Counted from the first letter of the stretch, positions 51,899-60,437 are shown. The stretch is 64,000 nt of DNA from Roseateles hydrophilus (GCF_026712245.1 NZ_JAPPUY010000004.1:248001-312000), one strand, 5' to 3'. The notes: generated by a model from the sequence alone, not told the origin. Translations and numbers: made by a program.

Positions 51899-53598
51899 GC
51901 GAGCCCCAGAAACGCCAGTTGTTGCACTTTTGCGGACCAGTAGGGCGACAATCTATTCTCTCTGTCGACCTCAATCTCTACGCGCTCGAATGTTTCACAG
52001 TTGCGCTCCCGTAGTTCTATAAGGATTTTCTCAACCGAGTCCAGCGCTAACCCATACGCACGGTCGACGGCTTCAGCTGAACCTTGTAGCGGAACGAGTT
52101 TCTTCATCGCATACCGAAAACTAAGCAGTTTTCGCATGTCCACTTCGTCGGCGTGTACGCGGTACTTGTCGCAAAAGAGGCACCCTTCCTGCCTTCGGCA
52201 GTTCGGCTCCACCGGCGCGCCAGGCAGCGCCTGCTGCGGCTCGCCAAAGGCGGAGCAGCCTCCAATGGGAATTTCCGCCTCAGAACGGCCTCCTGAGCCG
52301 TCTACGACGCTCTGGACGAGCGAGTCTAGGAACGAGCCGAATTCACGGGCCCGGTCGGCCTTCCGACCGTTGCTGTAGGCCCGTACCGCCGTCTCGATGC
52401 TGTGCCCCATCACCGCAGCGGCAATGGGCAGCGGCTGCGTCCTGACTACGTGATTTTGCTTATACGCGCGCCATTCCCGGGCCGTGATATTCGGCAAATT
52501 AATACCAACGCTTTTCATACGCCGACGCAGCCGTGAAAGAAAATCCTGCGCGATACCTATAGGTGTACGTCCACGAGAGACCGTCACAAATAAGGCTTGA
52601 GCTTCAGCTCCTTGTAGCAACCACTCTCGAAGCGACAAATACGTTCTTAAGCGCTGAACGGCCGCAAGAGAAAGCGTAATGGGCACGTACCGTCCGCCAG
52701 CGCGAAATTTCACTACCCGCTGTCGGGCAGACGAAACATCGGGCCTACGAATTTGCTCAACAATCTCGGATTCGAAATTGAGACTCAGCAGCTGGGCAAG
52801 GTTGGAACCCGAATCGGCAAGTGTCAAGGCAGCTGCAGAAAGTGCTGCCAAAACAGCAACCTCCAGCTCTTTTCCTGGTTCCCCAATCTCAAAGTTGTGT
52901 GGATGGCCACCGACGATTATTTCCAATGAGAACGGAGCTTTGTCGCCCGCGATTATTGAGCTAGCGGTTTGGTCGAAGAATTGAGTAATGGAGCTCAAAA
53001 ATTCGGCGACCCTAGCCTCTTCCGGAACCTGGGTATGGTTGGTTTTCCGCTTTTGTTTCAATAGCGGTATGTCATCGGCAAAAGTTCTGCCATGCATAAG
53101 CTCAAGTCCAACGCGTGCCGACTCGACGAGCATCGCCGCTGTAGACAGCTTGATTTCTCCACGGCTAATCCGCGCCTTTTGAAAATTGTTGTACTTTTCA
53201 ATGGCAGCTCTTGCGCTCGTATTACTAGCCAGCAGGTTGAGCGAATCAATTCCATTGGCGCCATCATCACACCAAGTAAGAAACCTACCGAAATCTCCGA
53301 GATAGCTTTCAATGCTTGACGAGCGCCATCCCGTAATCTTGACCTTTTCGTTGAGACGCTCAACGAAGGTCCAAAGTTCTCGGGCCCGGGTTAGCAATAT
53401 GGATGACTTGTCAATTTCCCAATACTTCGGATGCGAACCGCTTGTCCTTCTACGCAGGTAGCACCAGGTCCACAAATGGATACGGCGCGGGCTGCCAACA
53501 TTGAGTATTAGTCGGTCAACACTTACGACGTCTGGTGCATTTGTAAAAGGGAACTGAAGAGTCAGTAGCCCATCAAACAAAGATGTGTCGGCAATCAT
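51895..53598 (-). CDS. Tyrosine recombinase-like protein, second of the trio (degenerate active site)
   Basis: A 567-residue protein from MIADTSLFDG; the ATG at 53598 overlaps the first gene's stop by 4 nt. It keeps the recombinase fold and the nucleophile (Arg377 in AREWRAY, His399 in MGHSIET, Tyr408 in RAYSNG), but the box I arginine is Asn265 (SGSNLAQLL) and the box II histidine is Arg374. It should be inactive, or act as a structural partner, in the way of degenerate recombinases in trio elements. Four C-terminal Cys (448, 467, 473, 476: GGCSAF...PNC...GCLFC) suggest a zinc site shared with the third protein. The frame is uninterrupted. Confidence 0.86.
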   Translation of the reverse strand: MIADTSLFDGLLTLQFPFTNAPDVVSVDRLILNVGSPRRIHLWTWCYLRRRTSGSHPKYWEIDKSSILLTRARELWTFVERLNEKVKITGWRSSSIESYLGDFGRFLTWCDDGANGIDSLNLLASNTSARAAIEKYNNFQKARISRGEIKLSTAAMLVESARVGLELMHGRTFADDIPLLKQKRKTNHTQVPEEARVAEFLSSITQFFDQTASSIIAGDKAPFSLEIIVGGHPHNFEIGEPGKELEVAVLAALSAAALTLADSGSNLAQLLSLNFESEIVEQIRRPDVSSARQRVVKFRAGGRYVPITLSLAAVQRLRTYLSLREWLLQGAEAQALFVTVSRGRTPIGIAQDFLSRLRRRMKSVGINLPNITAREWRAYKQNHVVRTQPLPIAAAVMGHSIETAVRAYSNGRKADRAREFGSFLDSLVQSVVDGSGGRSEAEIPIGGCSAFGEPQQALPGAPVEPNCRRQEGCLFCDKYRVHADEVDMRKLLSFRYAMKKLVPLQGSAEAVDRAYGLALDSVEKILIELRERNCETFERVEIEVDRENRLSPYWSAKVQQLAFLGLA

Positions 53599-55028
53599 TC
53601 GGAAGCGCCCACACACAGAAGGTGAATCAGATGAGAGCCCCAACCATCTTCTGCGCTTTTCAGCATATGCATGTTTCGGCGGTAATCGACATACCTTTCC
53701 GTCGTTGCGAGACTTTTGTGCCACATCAGCTCACGTAGCTGGTTCATCACCCATTTCCGCTTTTCGCGGTTCATCTCCATCTGCTTCTCGAAGAAGTCGA
53801 CGAAGTTCATGCCAAATGTGGCACGCAAGTCATGGAAACTGTACGAGAAGTCGGGATTGTTCAATTTCGCGCGCACCGCTGGAACCACCCGTTCGGCGAT
53901 GAATTTGCGGAGCCCCTGGCCGATTTTCGCAGACCTCAGGAGCGTATCCGAGTCGCGGTCCGCCGCTCTGTCATCCACGCTCTCGTAGAATGATTTACCG
54001 TGTTGCGTGAGAAAGAGATAATTTTCAGGAGATTCTTTTAGTTTTGATTTCTCCCTTCTCAGCCTCGCGCGCTCACTATGGGCATAAATGTAGAGGCGCT
54101 CGTAAAACAGCTTGGGAATTGTCAGGTAGACGTCCGCTTTTTGTCGCTTCGTGTCGATACCCGTCCCCGGACCGCAGCGCAGTTTGTAGTCCCCAGTTAT
54201 TTCGCTAGGCGGTCGGCTGAAATGCTTTAGCCTAAAGGTCAACACAGTTTGAGCACGTGCTCCGGTGAGAAGTGCTGACTCATGGATGAGCGACATTTCA
54301 GTATTTCCGAGCTCTCGTAGCACGGCAATAACGGCCTCCTGCTCTTCTTGGGGCAGTGGACGCAACTTTCCGCCATCGTCGATAGTCTTTTCCCAAGCGT
54401 AGGAGGATTTTGGACTCGCGATACTGATGTCAGTGGTCGTTATTCCCAGTGCTTGTTCGAATCCTTGCGCGTCGCGATAAGAAATGCTTGCGGATTTCTC
54501 CTGCCAGGGCGAAAAGGCCGGCCTAAAGGCGAAACGGTCACGGCGCTGAACATGTCGATAGAAGGAGATGACATTCGCCATCCGGCGGCTCGCAACGCTG
54601 TTGGAGACCCTGCCCGCCCTTATCTCGTGCAATAGATGTGCACGATACTGATAAGTAGGCAGGCCAAAAGGTTCAGCGGAAGAGAAGTCGTCCCAGCGGA
54701 AGTCAAACTCTTCCAGGAAAGCGCGATATTGTGCTAAGTCACGCGCAATCGAGCTGAGCGTGCCGATTGCCTGTGGTTTGAGCTTTGCCCTGTCAATTAA
54801 ATAGAGGCATGCGACGTCCCAGGGACTGCCATCGCCGCAAAGCACAACGGGGAATTTGGTGAAGCGCGTTGTCCTTATTCCCTTGGCTTGAACCGGCTCC
54901 CGATAATAGGTGCGCTTTCCTGCCTTACCAAGGAGAACCACCTGCCGCGCACCTGCCGAATCAGCATCGCAGACACGGCTAAGTTCGAATATTGGAAGGT
55001 GCTCGCAGCGAGGCGTGATATCAGGCAT
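53595..55028 (-). CDS. Tyrosine recombinase, first of the trio (catalytically complete)
   Basis: A 477-residue protein with all catalytic residues: Arg258 (LLTGARAQTVL), His399-x2-Arg402 (SFHDLRATFG), His437 (LMWHKSLAT) and Tyr446 (TTERYVDYR). An N-terminal SAM-like DNA-binding part (about 75-165) precedes it. Its start lies 32 bp from the 3' end of the element-borne tRNA-Leu, on the same strand, so both may share a transcript. It begins the coupled four-gene operon and is the likely integrase for the tRNA-Leu site. Confidence 0.9.
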   Translation of the reverse strand: MPDITPRCEHLPIFELSRVCDADSAGARQVVLLGKAGKRTYYREPVQAKGIRTTRFTKFPVVLCGDGSPWDVACLYLIDRAKLKPQAIGTLSSIARDLAQYRAFLEEFDFRWDDFSSAEPFGLPTYQYRAHLLHEIRAGRVSNSVASRRMANVISFYRHVQRRDRFAFRPAFSPWQEKSASISYRDAQGFEQALGITTTDISIASPKSSYAWEKTIDDGGKLRPLPQEEQEAVIAVLRELGNTEMSLIHESALLTGARAQTVLTFRLKHFSRPPSEITGDYKLRCGPGTGIDTKRQKADVYLTIPKLFYERLYIYAHSERARLRREKSKLKESPENYLFLTQHGKSFYESVDDRAADRDSDTLLRSAKIGQGLRKFIAERVVPAVRAKLNNPDFSYSFHDLRATFGMNFVDFFEKQMEMNREKRKWVMNQLRELMWHKSLATTERYVDYRRNMHMLKSAEDGWGSHLIHLLCVGASE

Positions 55029-55060
55029 CAGTACTCCATGGAGTCGATGCCAATCACGTG

Positions 55061-55146
55061 TGCTGGGGACGGGACTCGAACCCGTACGGGGTTTTCGCCC
55101 CGGCGGATTTTAAGTCCGCTGCGTTTACCGATTTCGCCACCCCAGC
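55061..55146 (-). tRNA. tRNA-Leu (anticodon TAA), intact, carried inside the mobile element
   Basis: An 86-nt class II tRNA. The acceptor strands GCTGGGG / CCCCAGC pair perfectly, followed by discriminator A; the next bases are CAC, so CCA is not encoded. The anticodon loop ACTTAAAAT gives TAA. The D-arm and anticodon arm are identical to those of the split host gene, while the acceptor stem and variable arm differ (GGGGCGAAAACCCC). It lies inside the element: the right TGTCCAT repeats and terminal repeat are on its 5' side. It can replace the destroyed isoacceptor, reading UUA and UUG. Confidence 0.93.
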
Positions 55147-55171
55147 TCAGGATGGAAGGACATCGACGACG

Positions 55172-55184
55172 TGTCCATGTCCAT
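55172..55184. repeat. Right subterminal TGTCCAT tandem
   Basis: TGTCCATGTCCAT, two overlapping copies of the heptamer found four times at the left end. In inverted orientation the neighbourhood reads AAAATGGACATGGACACG, matching the left AAAAAATGGACACG. Confidence 0.75.
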
Positions 55185-55220
55185 TTTACCAGAAGATGCT
55201 TGTAACGGGAACCAGCTTAG

Positions 55221-55232
55221 AAGGTGCTGGTA
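55221..55232 (-). repeat. Right terminal inverted repeat of the element
   Basis: AAGGTGCTGGTA; reverse complement TACCAGCACCTT matches the left end at 10 of 12 positions. It is immediately followed by GACGGG of the host tRNA. Confidence 0.8.
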
Positions 55233-55310
55233 GACGGGACTTGAACCCGTACGCCTGTTGAGGGCGGCGGATTTTAAGTCCGCTGCGTTTACCGATTTCG
55301 CCACCCGCGC
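55233..55310 (-). pseudogene. tRNA-Leu (anticodon TAA) body without its 3' acceptor strand
   Basis: It starts with acceptor strand GCGCGGG (55304-55310) and runs through D-arm, TAA anticodon and variable arm to the T-loop (GGTTCAAGTCC). After the T-stem and one base it runs into element DNA, giving CTACCAG where CCCGCGC is needed, so the acceptor stem cannot form. The missing strand and CCA lie at 49343-49352. Joining both (one GACGGG) recreates an 88-nt tRNA-Leu with encoded CCA. Confidence 0.92.
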
Positions 55311-55379
55311 TCCGGCCGAATTATCTGCGGCCGCAGAAAAGAAAACGGGAGACTCGATTGCTCGAATCTCCCGTGAATT

Positions 55380-55455
55380 TGGAGCGGGTAACGAGGCTCG
55401 AACTCGTGACCTCAACCTTGGCAAGGTTGCGCTCTACCAACTGAGCTACACCCGC
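55380..55455 (-). tRNA. tRNA-Gly (anticodon GCC), copy 1
   Basis: 76 nt with encoded CCA. Acceptor strands GCGGGTG / TACCCGC, anticodon loop CTTGCCAAG, T-loop GTTCGAG. First of three copies identical in sequence; upstream of the split tRNA-Leu on the same strand, so probably one transcript. Confidence 0.97.
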
Positions 55456-55504
55456 GCATTTCGCCTGATCTTGCGATCAGACATCGGTGCGACCGATTTC
55501 TAAC

Positions 55505-55580
55505 TGGAGCGGGTAACGAGGCTCGAACTCGTGACCTCAACCTTGGCAAGGTTGCGCTCTACCAACTGAGCTACACCCGC
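55505..55580 (-). tRNA. tRNA-Gly (anticodon GCC), copy 2
   Basis: Identical to the neighbouring copy, 76 nt with CCA. Confidence 0.97.
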
Positions 55581-55592
55581 ATGGTGTCTTTT

Positions 55593-55666
55593 TGGAGGCG
55601 CGGTCCGGAGTCGAACCGGACTAACCGGATTTGCAATCCGGGGCATAACCGCTTTGCTACCGCGCC
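55593..55666 (-). tRNA. tRNA-Cys (anticodon GCA)
   Basis: 74 nt with encoded CCA. Acceptor GGCGCGG / CCGCGCC, anticodon loop ATTGCAAAT. Member of the Gly-Cys-Gly-Gly-Leu cluster. Confidence 0.97.
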
Positions 55667-55752
55667 GCCGTAAAACCCAAATCAACGCCGTTGGTGCGAC
55701 GTCGACACTGACTGATGAAAAAGGGAAGCCGGGGCTTCCCTTTTCTAAAACC

Positions 55753-55828
55753 TGGAGCGGGTAACGAGGCTCGAACTCGTGACCTCAACCTTGGCAAGGT
55801 TGCGCTCTACCAACTGAGCTACACCCGC
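55753..55828 (-). tRNA. tRNA-Gly (anticodon GCC), copy 3
   Basis: Identical to copies 1 and 2; first tRNA of the cluster in transcription order. A small hairpin (GGGAAGCC GG GGCTTCCC) sits between it and tRNA-Cys. Confidence 0.97.
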
Positions 55829-55899
55829 ATTGCGTCAGCTTTCGCCAAGCAATTTCGCCAACTCGTTTCGATTTCTCTCAGCGATCTAGCGAAGCTGGC

Positions 55900-55929
55900 A
55901 TTGTAAGCCAGTTTTTGCCAGGGCCGCAA
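55900..55929 (-). promoter_or_regulatory. Candidate promoter of the tRNA cluster
   Basis: Minus strand TTGCGG (55924-55929), 18-bp spacer, TACAAT (55900-55905), then a GC-rich discriminator, about 70 bp before the first tRNA-Gly. The -35 box lies in the loop of a CAGGGC / GCCCTG hairpin next to the lon stop, so a terminator and the promoter may overlap. Low certainty. Confidence 0.4.
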
Positions 55930-55946
55930 GCCCTGACGCGTTTTTT

Positions 55947-58361
55947 TCAGTGCGGCACCGCTGCAGTCTTGCCGGCGACCTCTTCAGGCTTGGCCGCCGC
56001 AACGGGCACTTCCTCGTCCGGCAGGGGCGTCGGCGCGGCTTCAAGTGCCACTTCCAGCACACGTTCGATCCAACGAACCGGCACGATCTCGAGCTGGTTC
56101 TTCACGTTCTCCGGAATGTCCTGCAGGTCCTTGACGTTCTCTTCCGGGATCATCACGGTCTTGATGCCGCCGCGGTGGGCCGCTAGCAGCTTCTCCTTCA
56201 GGCCGCCGATCGCCGTCACCTCGCCACGCAACGTGATCTCGCCGGTCATCGCGACGTCAGCGCGCACCGGGATGCCCGTCAGCGCCGACACGAAGGCCGT
56301 CGTCATGGCCGCGCCAGCGCTCGGACCATCCTTGGGCGTCGCACCATCGGGCACGTGCACGTGGACGTCGCGCTTCTCGAAGACCTCGTCCTTGATGCCC
56401 AGGCGGCGAGCGCGTGAACGCACCACGGTGCGAGCCGCTTCGACGGACTCCTTCATCACATCGCCCAGCGAGCCGGTGCGGATGATGTTGCCCTTGCCCG
56501 GCATGGCCGTGGCTTCGATGGTCAACAGATCGCCGCCCACTTCCGTCCACGCGAGGCCGACGACCTGGCCGACCTGGTTCTTCTTCTCGGCACGACCGAA
56601 GTCGTACTTGCGCACGCCGAGGAAGTCGTGGAGGTTGTCCTCCGTGACGACGACCTTGCTGTCATAGGTCTTGAGCTGGATGCCCTTGACCACCTTGCGG
56701 CAGATCTTGGACATCTCGCGCTCGAGCGAGCGAACGCCGGCTTCCCGCGTGTAGTAGCGGATCACGCCACGCACCGCGGACTCGGTGACTTCCAGCTCCT
56801 CGTCCTGCACGCCGTTGTTCTTGCGTTGCTTGGGCAGCAGGTAGGTCTGCGCGATGTTGACCTTCTCGTCCTCGGTGTAGCCCGACAGGCGGATCACTTC
56901 CATCCGGTCCAGCAGCGCCGGCGGGATGTTCATCGAGTTCGACGTGGCAACGAACATCACGTCCGACAGGTCGAAGTCGACCTCGATGTAGTGGTCGCCG
57001 AAGGTGTGGTTCTGCTCGGGGTCCAGCACCTCCAGCAGCGCCGACGACGGGTCGCCGCGGAAGTCCATGCCCAGCTTGTCGATCTCGTCGAGCAGGAACA
57101 GTGGATTGCGCGTGCCGACCTTGGTCAGCGACTGCAGCACCTTGCCCGGCATGGAGCCGATGTAGGTGCGGCGGTGGCCACGGATCTCGGCTTCATCGCG
57201 CACGCCGCCCAGCGCCATGCGGATGAACTTGCGGCCGGTGGCGCGCGCCACGCTCTGGCCGAGCGAGGTCTTGCCGACGCCCGGAGGGCCGACCAGGCAC
57301 AGGATGGGCGCCTTGACCTTGTCGACGCGCTGCTGCACCGCGAGATATTCAAGGATGCGGTCCTTGACCTTCTCGAGGCCGTAGTGGTCTTCGTTGAGCA
57401 CGTCCTCGGCGTTCTTGAGGTCGTGCTTGATCTTGGTCTTCTTGCTCCAGGGCAGGTTGACCAGGGTGTCGATGTAGTTGCGCACCACGGTCGCCTCGGC
57501 GGACATGGGCGACATGAGCTTGAGCTTCTTGAGCTCGGCGTCGGCCTTCTTGCGGGCCTCCTTGGGCATCTTGGCGGCGAGGATCTTCTTCTCGAGTTCC
57601 TCCATGTCGGCGCCGTCTTCGCCGTCGCCGAGTTCCTTCTGGATGGCCTTGACCTGCTCGTTCAGGTAGTACTCGCGCTGGCTCTTCTCCATCTGGCGCT
57701 TGACGCGGCCACGGATGCGCTTCTCGACCTGCAGGATGTCGACTTCGTGCTCGAGCAGGTCGAGCAGCTTCTCCAGGCGCTTGGCGACGTCGGCCAGGTC
57801 GAGCACGGCCTGCTTGGCGTCGAGCTTGAGCGGCAGGTGCGCGGCGATGGTGTCGGCCAGGCGGCCCGGGTCGTCGATGCCGCCGATGGACGTGAGGATC
57901 TCAGGCGGGATCTTCTTGTTGAGCTTGACGTACTGGTCGAACTGCTGCGTCACGGCGCGGCGCAGGGCCTCGACTTCGGGCGCGTGCTCGGTCTCGGGCG
58001 GGATGGGGGTCACTTCGGCGACGAAGTGCTCACCCGGCTCGGTGATGGACTGCGTGGTGGCGCGCTGCAGGCCTTCGACCAGCACCTTCACGGTGCCGTC
58101 GGGCAGCTTGAGCATCTGCAGGATGCTGGAGACGCAACCGACCTCGAACATGTCTTCGGGCTTGGGCTCGTCCTTGCCAGCGGCCTTCTGCGCAACCAGC
58201 ATGATCTGGCGGCCGGCTTCCATCGCGGCTTCCAGCGCCTTGATGGACTTGGGACGCCCGACGAACAGCGGGATGACCATGTGCGGGAACACGACCACAT
58301 CACGCAGCGGCAACAGCGGCAGCGTGATCGGGTCGGCGGGGAGGATGGGGTGTCCGGACAT
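55947..58361 (-). CDS. lon: ATP-dependent protease Lon
   Basis: Homo-oligomeric AAA+ serine protease for misfolded and regulatory proteins. The 804-residue protein has the N-terminal LON substrate domain ([20 protein letters not shown]), Walker [13 protein letters not shown], Walker B LLDEIDK and the protease domain with catalytic Ser in [10 protein letters not shown] and Lys in [10 protein letters not shown]. It follows clpX (70-nt gap). Confidence 0.98.
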   Translation of the reverse strand: MSGHPILPADPITLPLLPLRDVVVFPHMVIPLFVGRPKSIKALEAAMEAGRQIMLVAQKAAGKDEPKPEDMFEVGCVSSILQMLKLPDGTVKVLVEGLQRATTQSITEPGEHFVAEVTPIPPETEHAPEVEALRRAVTQQFDQYVKLNKKIPPEILTSIGGIDDPGRLADTIAAHLPLKLDAKQAVLDLADVAKRLEKLLDLLEHEVDILQVEKRIRGRVKRQMEKSQREYYLNEQVKAIQKELGDGEDGADMEELEKKILAAKMPKEARKKADAELKKLKLMSPMSAEATVVRNYIDTLVNLPWSKKTKIKHDLKNAEDVLNEDHYGLEKVKDRILEYLAVQQRVDKVKAPILCLVGPPGVGKTSLGQSVARATGRKFIRMALGGVRDEAEIRGHRRTYIGSMPGKVLQSLTKVGTRNPLFLLDEIDKLGMDFRGDPSSALLEVLDPEQNHTFGDHYIEVDFDLSDVMFVATSNSMNIPPALLDRMEVIRLSGYTEDEKVNIAQTYLLPKQRKNNGVQDEELEVTESAVRGVIRYYTREAGVRSLEREMSKICRKVVKGIQLKTYDSKVVVTEDNLHDFLGVRKYDFGRAEKKNQVGQVVGLAWTEVGGDLLTIEATAMPGKGNIIRTGSLGDVMKESVEAARTVVRSRARRLGIKDEVFEKRDVHVHVPDGATPKDGPSAGAAMTTAFVSALTGIPVRADVAMTGEITLRGEVTAIGGLKEKLLAAHRGGIKTVMIPEENVKDLQDIPENVKNQLEIVPVRWIERVLEVALEAAPTPLPDEEVPVAAAKPEEVAGKTAAVPH

Positions 58362-58431
58362 GAAGACCTCTCTTTCTCAGACCCATGTGCGGCCTGAGGG
58401 GGCGATTGCAAGTTGAGGGCTTGGCGCGTGC

Positions 58432-59703
58432 TCAGGCACTGGCCTTGGCTTGCTCGCGATAGACGAGCAAGGGACGTGCCGACGCGTCCTCGATGTTGTG
58501 CTCGTCCAGCACAACCTTCTCGACGCCTTCCAGCGCCGGCAGGTCGAACATGGTGTCGATCAGGGACTGCTCCATGATGCTGCGCAGGCCGCGCGCGCCG
58601 GTCTTGCGTGCCAGCGCCTTGCGCGCGATGGCGGCGAGCGCCGGCTTGCGGATCTCCAGCTCGACGCCGTCCATCTCGAACAGTTGCTGATACTGCTTGA
58701 CCAGTGCGTTCTTCGGCTCGGTCAAGATCTGGATCAGCGCGTCCTCCGTCAGCTCACCCAGCGTCGCAACGACGGGCAGGCGGCCCACCAGTTCGGGGAT
58801 GAGGCCGAACTTGATGATGTCCTCGGGCTCGCACTCGCGGAAGACCTCGCCGACCTTCTTGTCGGACTTGCTCTTCACGGTCGCGCCGAAACCGATGCCG
58901 GACTTCTCGCTGCGGTTCTGGATGACCTTTTCCAGGCCGTCGAAGGCACCGCCGCAGATGAACAGGATGTTGGTCGTGTCGATCTGCAGGAAATCCTGGT
59001 TCGGGTGCTTGCGGCCGCCCTGCGGCGGCACCGAGGCCATCGTGCCTTCGACGAGCTTCAGCAGCGCCTGCTGCACACCTTCGCCGGACACGTCGCGCGT
59101 GATGGACGGGTTGTCGGCCTTGCGCGAGATCTTGTCGATCTCGTCGATGTAGACGATGCCGCGCTGCGCACGCTCGACGTCGTAATTGCAGTTCTGCAGC
59201 AACTTCTGAATGATGTTCTCGACGTCCTCGCCCACATAGCCGGCTTCGGTCAGCGTCGTTGCATCGGCGATCACGAACGGCACGTTCAGCAGCCGTGCCA
59301 GCGTCTGGGCCAGCAGCGTCTTGCCGGAACCCGTGGGGCCGATCAAGAGGATGTTGCTCTTGGACAGCTCGACCGATTCCTTGGCCGTTGCCATGTGGCG
59401 CAGGCGCTTGTAGTGGTTGTAGACGGCCACGGCCAGCGTGCGTTTGGCCACGTCCTGGCCGATGACGTACTGGTCCAGGCTGGCCTTGATCTCGCTGGGC
59501 ACGGGCAGGTCAGACTTGCCGGCGCGCGCAGCCGGCGCGGGTGCAGGAACCTCGTCGCGGACGATGTCGTTGCAAAGCTCAATGCACTCGTCGCAGATGA
59601 AGACGGACGGGCCGGCGATCAGTTTCTTGACCTCATGCTGGCTCTTGCCGCAGAAGGAGCAGTACAGAACTTTCTCGCTGGAGGTGCCTTTTTTCTCGGC
59701 CAT
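58432..59703 (-). CDS. clpX: ClpX, ATPase subunit of ClpXP
   Basis: Unfoldase that feeds substrates to ClpP. It has 423 residues. The zinc-binding domain uses Cys15, Cys18, Cys37 and Cys40. Walker A is GPTGSGKT (122-129), Walker [11 protein letters not shown], and the RGLRSIMEQ sensor 2 and the IGFGA ClpP-binding loop are present. clpP lies 125 bp upstream with a hairpin in between. Confidence 0.98.
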   Translation of the reverse strand: MAEKKGTSSEKVLYCSFCGKSQHEVKKLIAGPSVFICDECIELCNDIVRDEVPAPAPAARAGKSDLPVPSEIKASLDQYVIGQDVAKRTLAVAVYNHYKRLRHMATAKESVELSKSNILLIGPTGSGKTLLAQTLARLLNVPFVIADATTLTEAGYVGEDVENIIQKLLQNCNYDVERAQRGIVYIDEIDKISRKADNPSITRDVSGEGVQQALLKLVEGTMASVPPQGGRKHPNQDFLQIDTTNILFICGGAFDGLEKVIQNRSEKSGIGFGATVKSKSDKKVGEVFRECEPEDIIKFGLIPELVGRLPVVATLGELTEDALIQILTEPKNALVKQYQQLFEMDGVELEIRKPALAAIARKALARKTGARGLRSIMEQSLIDTMFDLPALEGVEKVVLDEHNIEDASARPLLVYREQAKASA

Positions 59704-59757
59704 GAAACTGCTCGATGAGAGGCGGAATGCCTCGAATGATGATAGTCCAAACGGTCA

Positions 59758-59785
59758 CGGGACCCTTGTGGAGATAAGGGTCCCG
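59758..59785. other. Perfect hairpin between clpP and clpX
   Basis: CGGGACCCTT / AAGGGTCCCG, a 10-bp stem with 8-nt loop, in the 125-bp gap. No T-run follows on the minus strand, so it is more likely an mRNA processing or stability element than a terminator. Confidence 0.6.
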
Positions 59786-59828
59786 ATTTCGCTGCGATTC
59801 CCTGGGGCCGCTCGCGGCCCTGCAGAAC

Positions 59829-60437
59829 TCAGGGGCGGTGTTCCAGCACCTGGTCGATCAGACCGTAAGCCTGCGCCTCAGCGGCGGACATGAAGTAATC
59901 GCGTTCGGTATCCGACTGGATTTTCTCCAGCGTCTGGCCCGTGCGCTCGGCGAGGATGCGGTTCAGCGCCTCACGCGTCTTCAGGATTTCACGCGCATGG
60001 ATTTCAATATCCGTGGCCTGACCCTGTGCGCCGCCCAGCGGCTGGTGAATCATGACCTTGGCATTGGGCAGCGAGAAGCGCTTGCCTTTGGCGCCGGCCG
60101 ACAGCAGGAAGGCGCCCATGCTGGCCGCCATGCCCATGCACAGCGTCGACACCTCGGGCTTGATGAAGTTCATCGTGTCGTAGATCGACATGCCGGCGGA
60201 GACGCTGCCGCCCGGGCTGTTGATGTACAGCGAGATCTCCTTGTCGGGGTTCTCGCTCTCCAGGAACAGCAGTTGCGCGACGACGAGGTTGGCGACAGCG
60301 TCGTTGACGGGGCCGACCAGGAAGATGATGCGCTCGCGCAGCAGGCGCGAGTAGATGTCGTAGGCGCGCTCACCGCGGCCCGACTGTTCGATGACCATGG
60401 GCACCATGCCCAGGTTGCTGGTTTCAAGCGCGCTCAT
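59829..60437 (-). CDS. clpP: ClpP protease subunit
   Basis: Serine protease forming the double heptamer of ClpXP/ClpAP. The 202-residue protein has catalytic Ser106 (GMAASMGAF), His131 (MIHQPLGG) and Asp180 (SDTERDYFM). A short N-terminal propeptide is expected. It lies between tig and clpX, the conserved order. Confidence 0.98.
   Translation of the reverse strand: MSALETSNLGMVPMVIEQSGRGERAYDIYSRLLRERIIFLVGPVNDAVANLVVAQLLFLESENPDKEISLYINSPGGSVSAGMSIYDTMNFIKPEVSTLCMGMAASMGAFLLSAGAKGKRFSLPNAKVMIHQPLGGAQGQATDIEIHAREILKTREALNRILAERTGQTLEKIQSDTERDYFMSAAEAQAYGLIDQVLEHRP

Larger units (their letters stand above)
49359..55232. mobile_element. Integrase-trio mobile element in tRNA-Leu(UAA), carrying its own tRNA-Leu(UAA)
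   Basis: A 5874-bp element defined by three signals. First, 12-bp imperfect inverted repeats at its ends: TACTAGCATCTT on the left, AAGGTGCTGGTA on the right (10 of 12 complementary). Second, GACGGG flanks both ends (49353-49358 and 55233-55238). Third, the host tRNA-Leu gene is split exactly there. Contents: TGTCCAT repeats near both ends, a four-gene minus-strand operon (three tyrosine-recombinase-like proteins and a coiled-coil protein) and one complete tRNA-Leu(UAA). No other cargo was found. The gene set recalls Tn554 TnpA/B/C and recombinase-in-trio elements. Base composition is visibly less GC-rich than the flanks. Confidence 0.88.

Noticed and set aside
51895-53598. The second recombinase as a decaying pseudogene.
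   Set aside because: The frame is complete, coupled on both sides by ATGA overlaps, and keeps Tyr408 and the Cys tail, which argues for function without full catalysis.
49359-55232. The island as a prophage or conjugative element.
   Set aside because: No structural, replication, relaxase or secretion genes are present; apart from one tRNA, only recombination genes occur.
55061-55310. The two tRNA-Leu(TAA) copies as a simple tandem duplication of host genes.
   Set aside because: The second copy lacks a pairing acceptor strand and its true 3' end is at 49343-49352, so the first copy lies inside an insertion.
55380-55828. Three identical 76-bp units that could suggest a repeat array.
   Set aside because: Each folds as a complete tRNA-Gly with CCA, and a tRNA-Cys lies between them; this is a normal tRNA cluster, not a CRISPR array.
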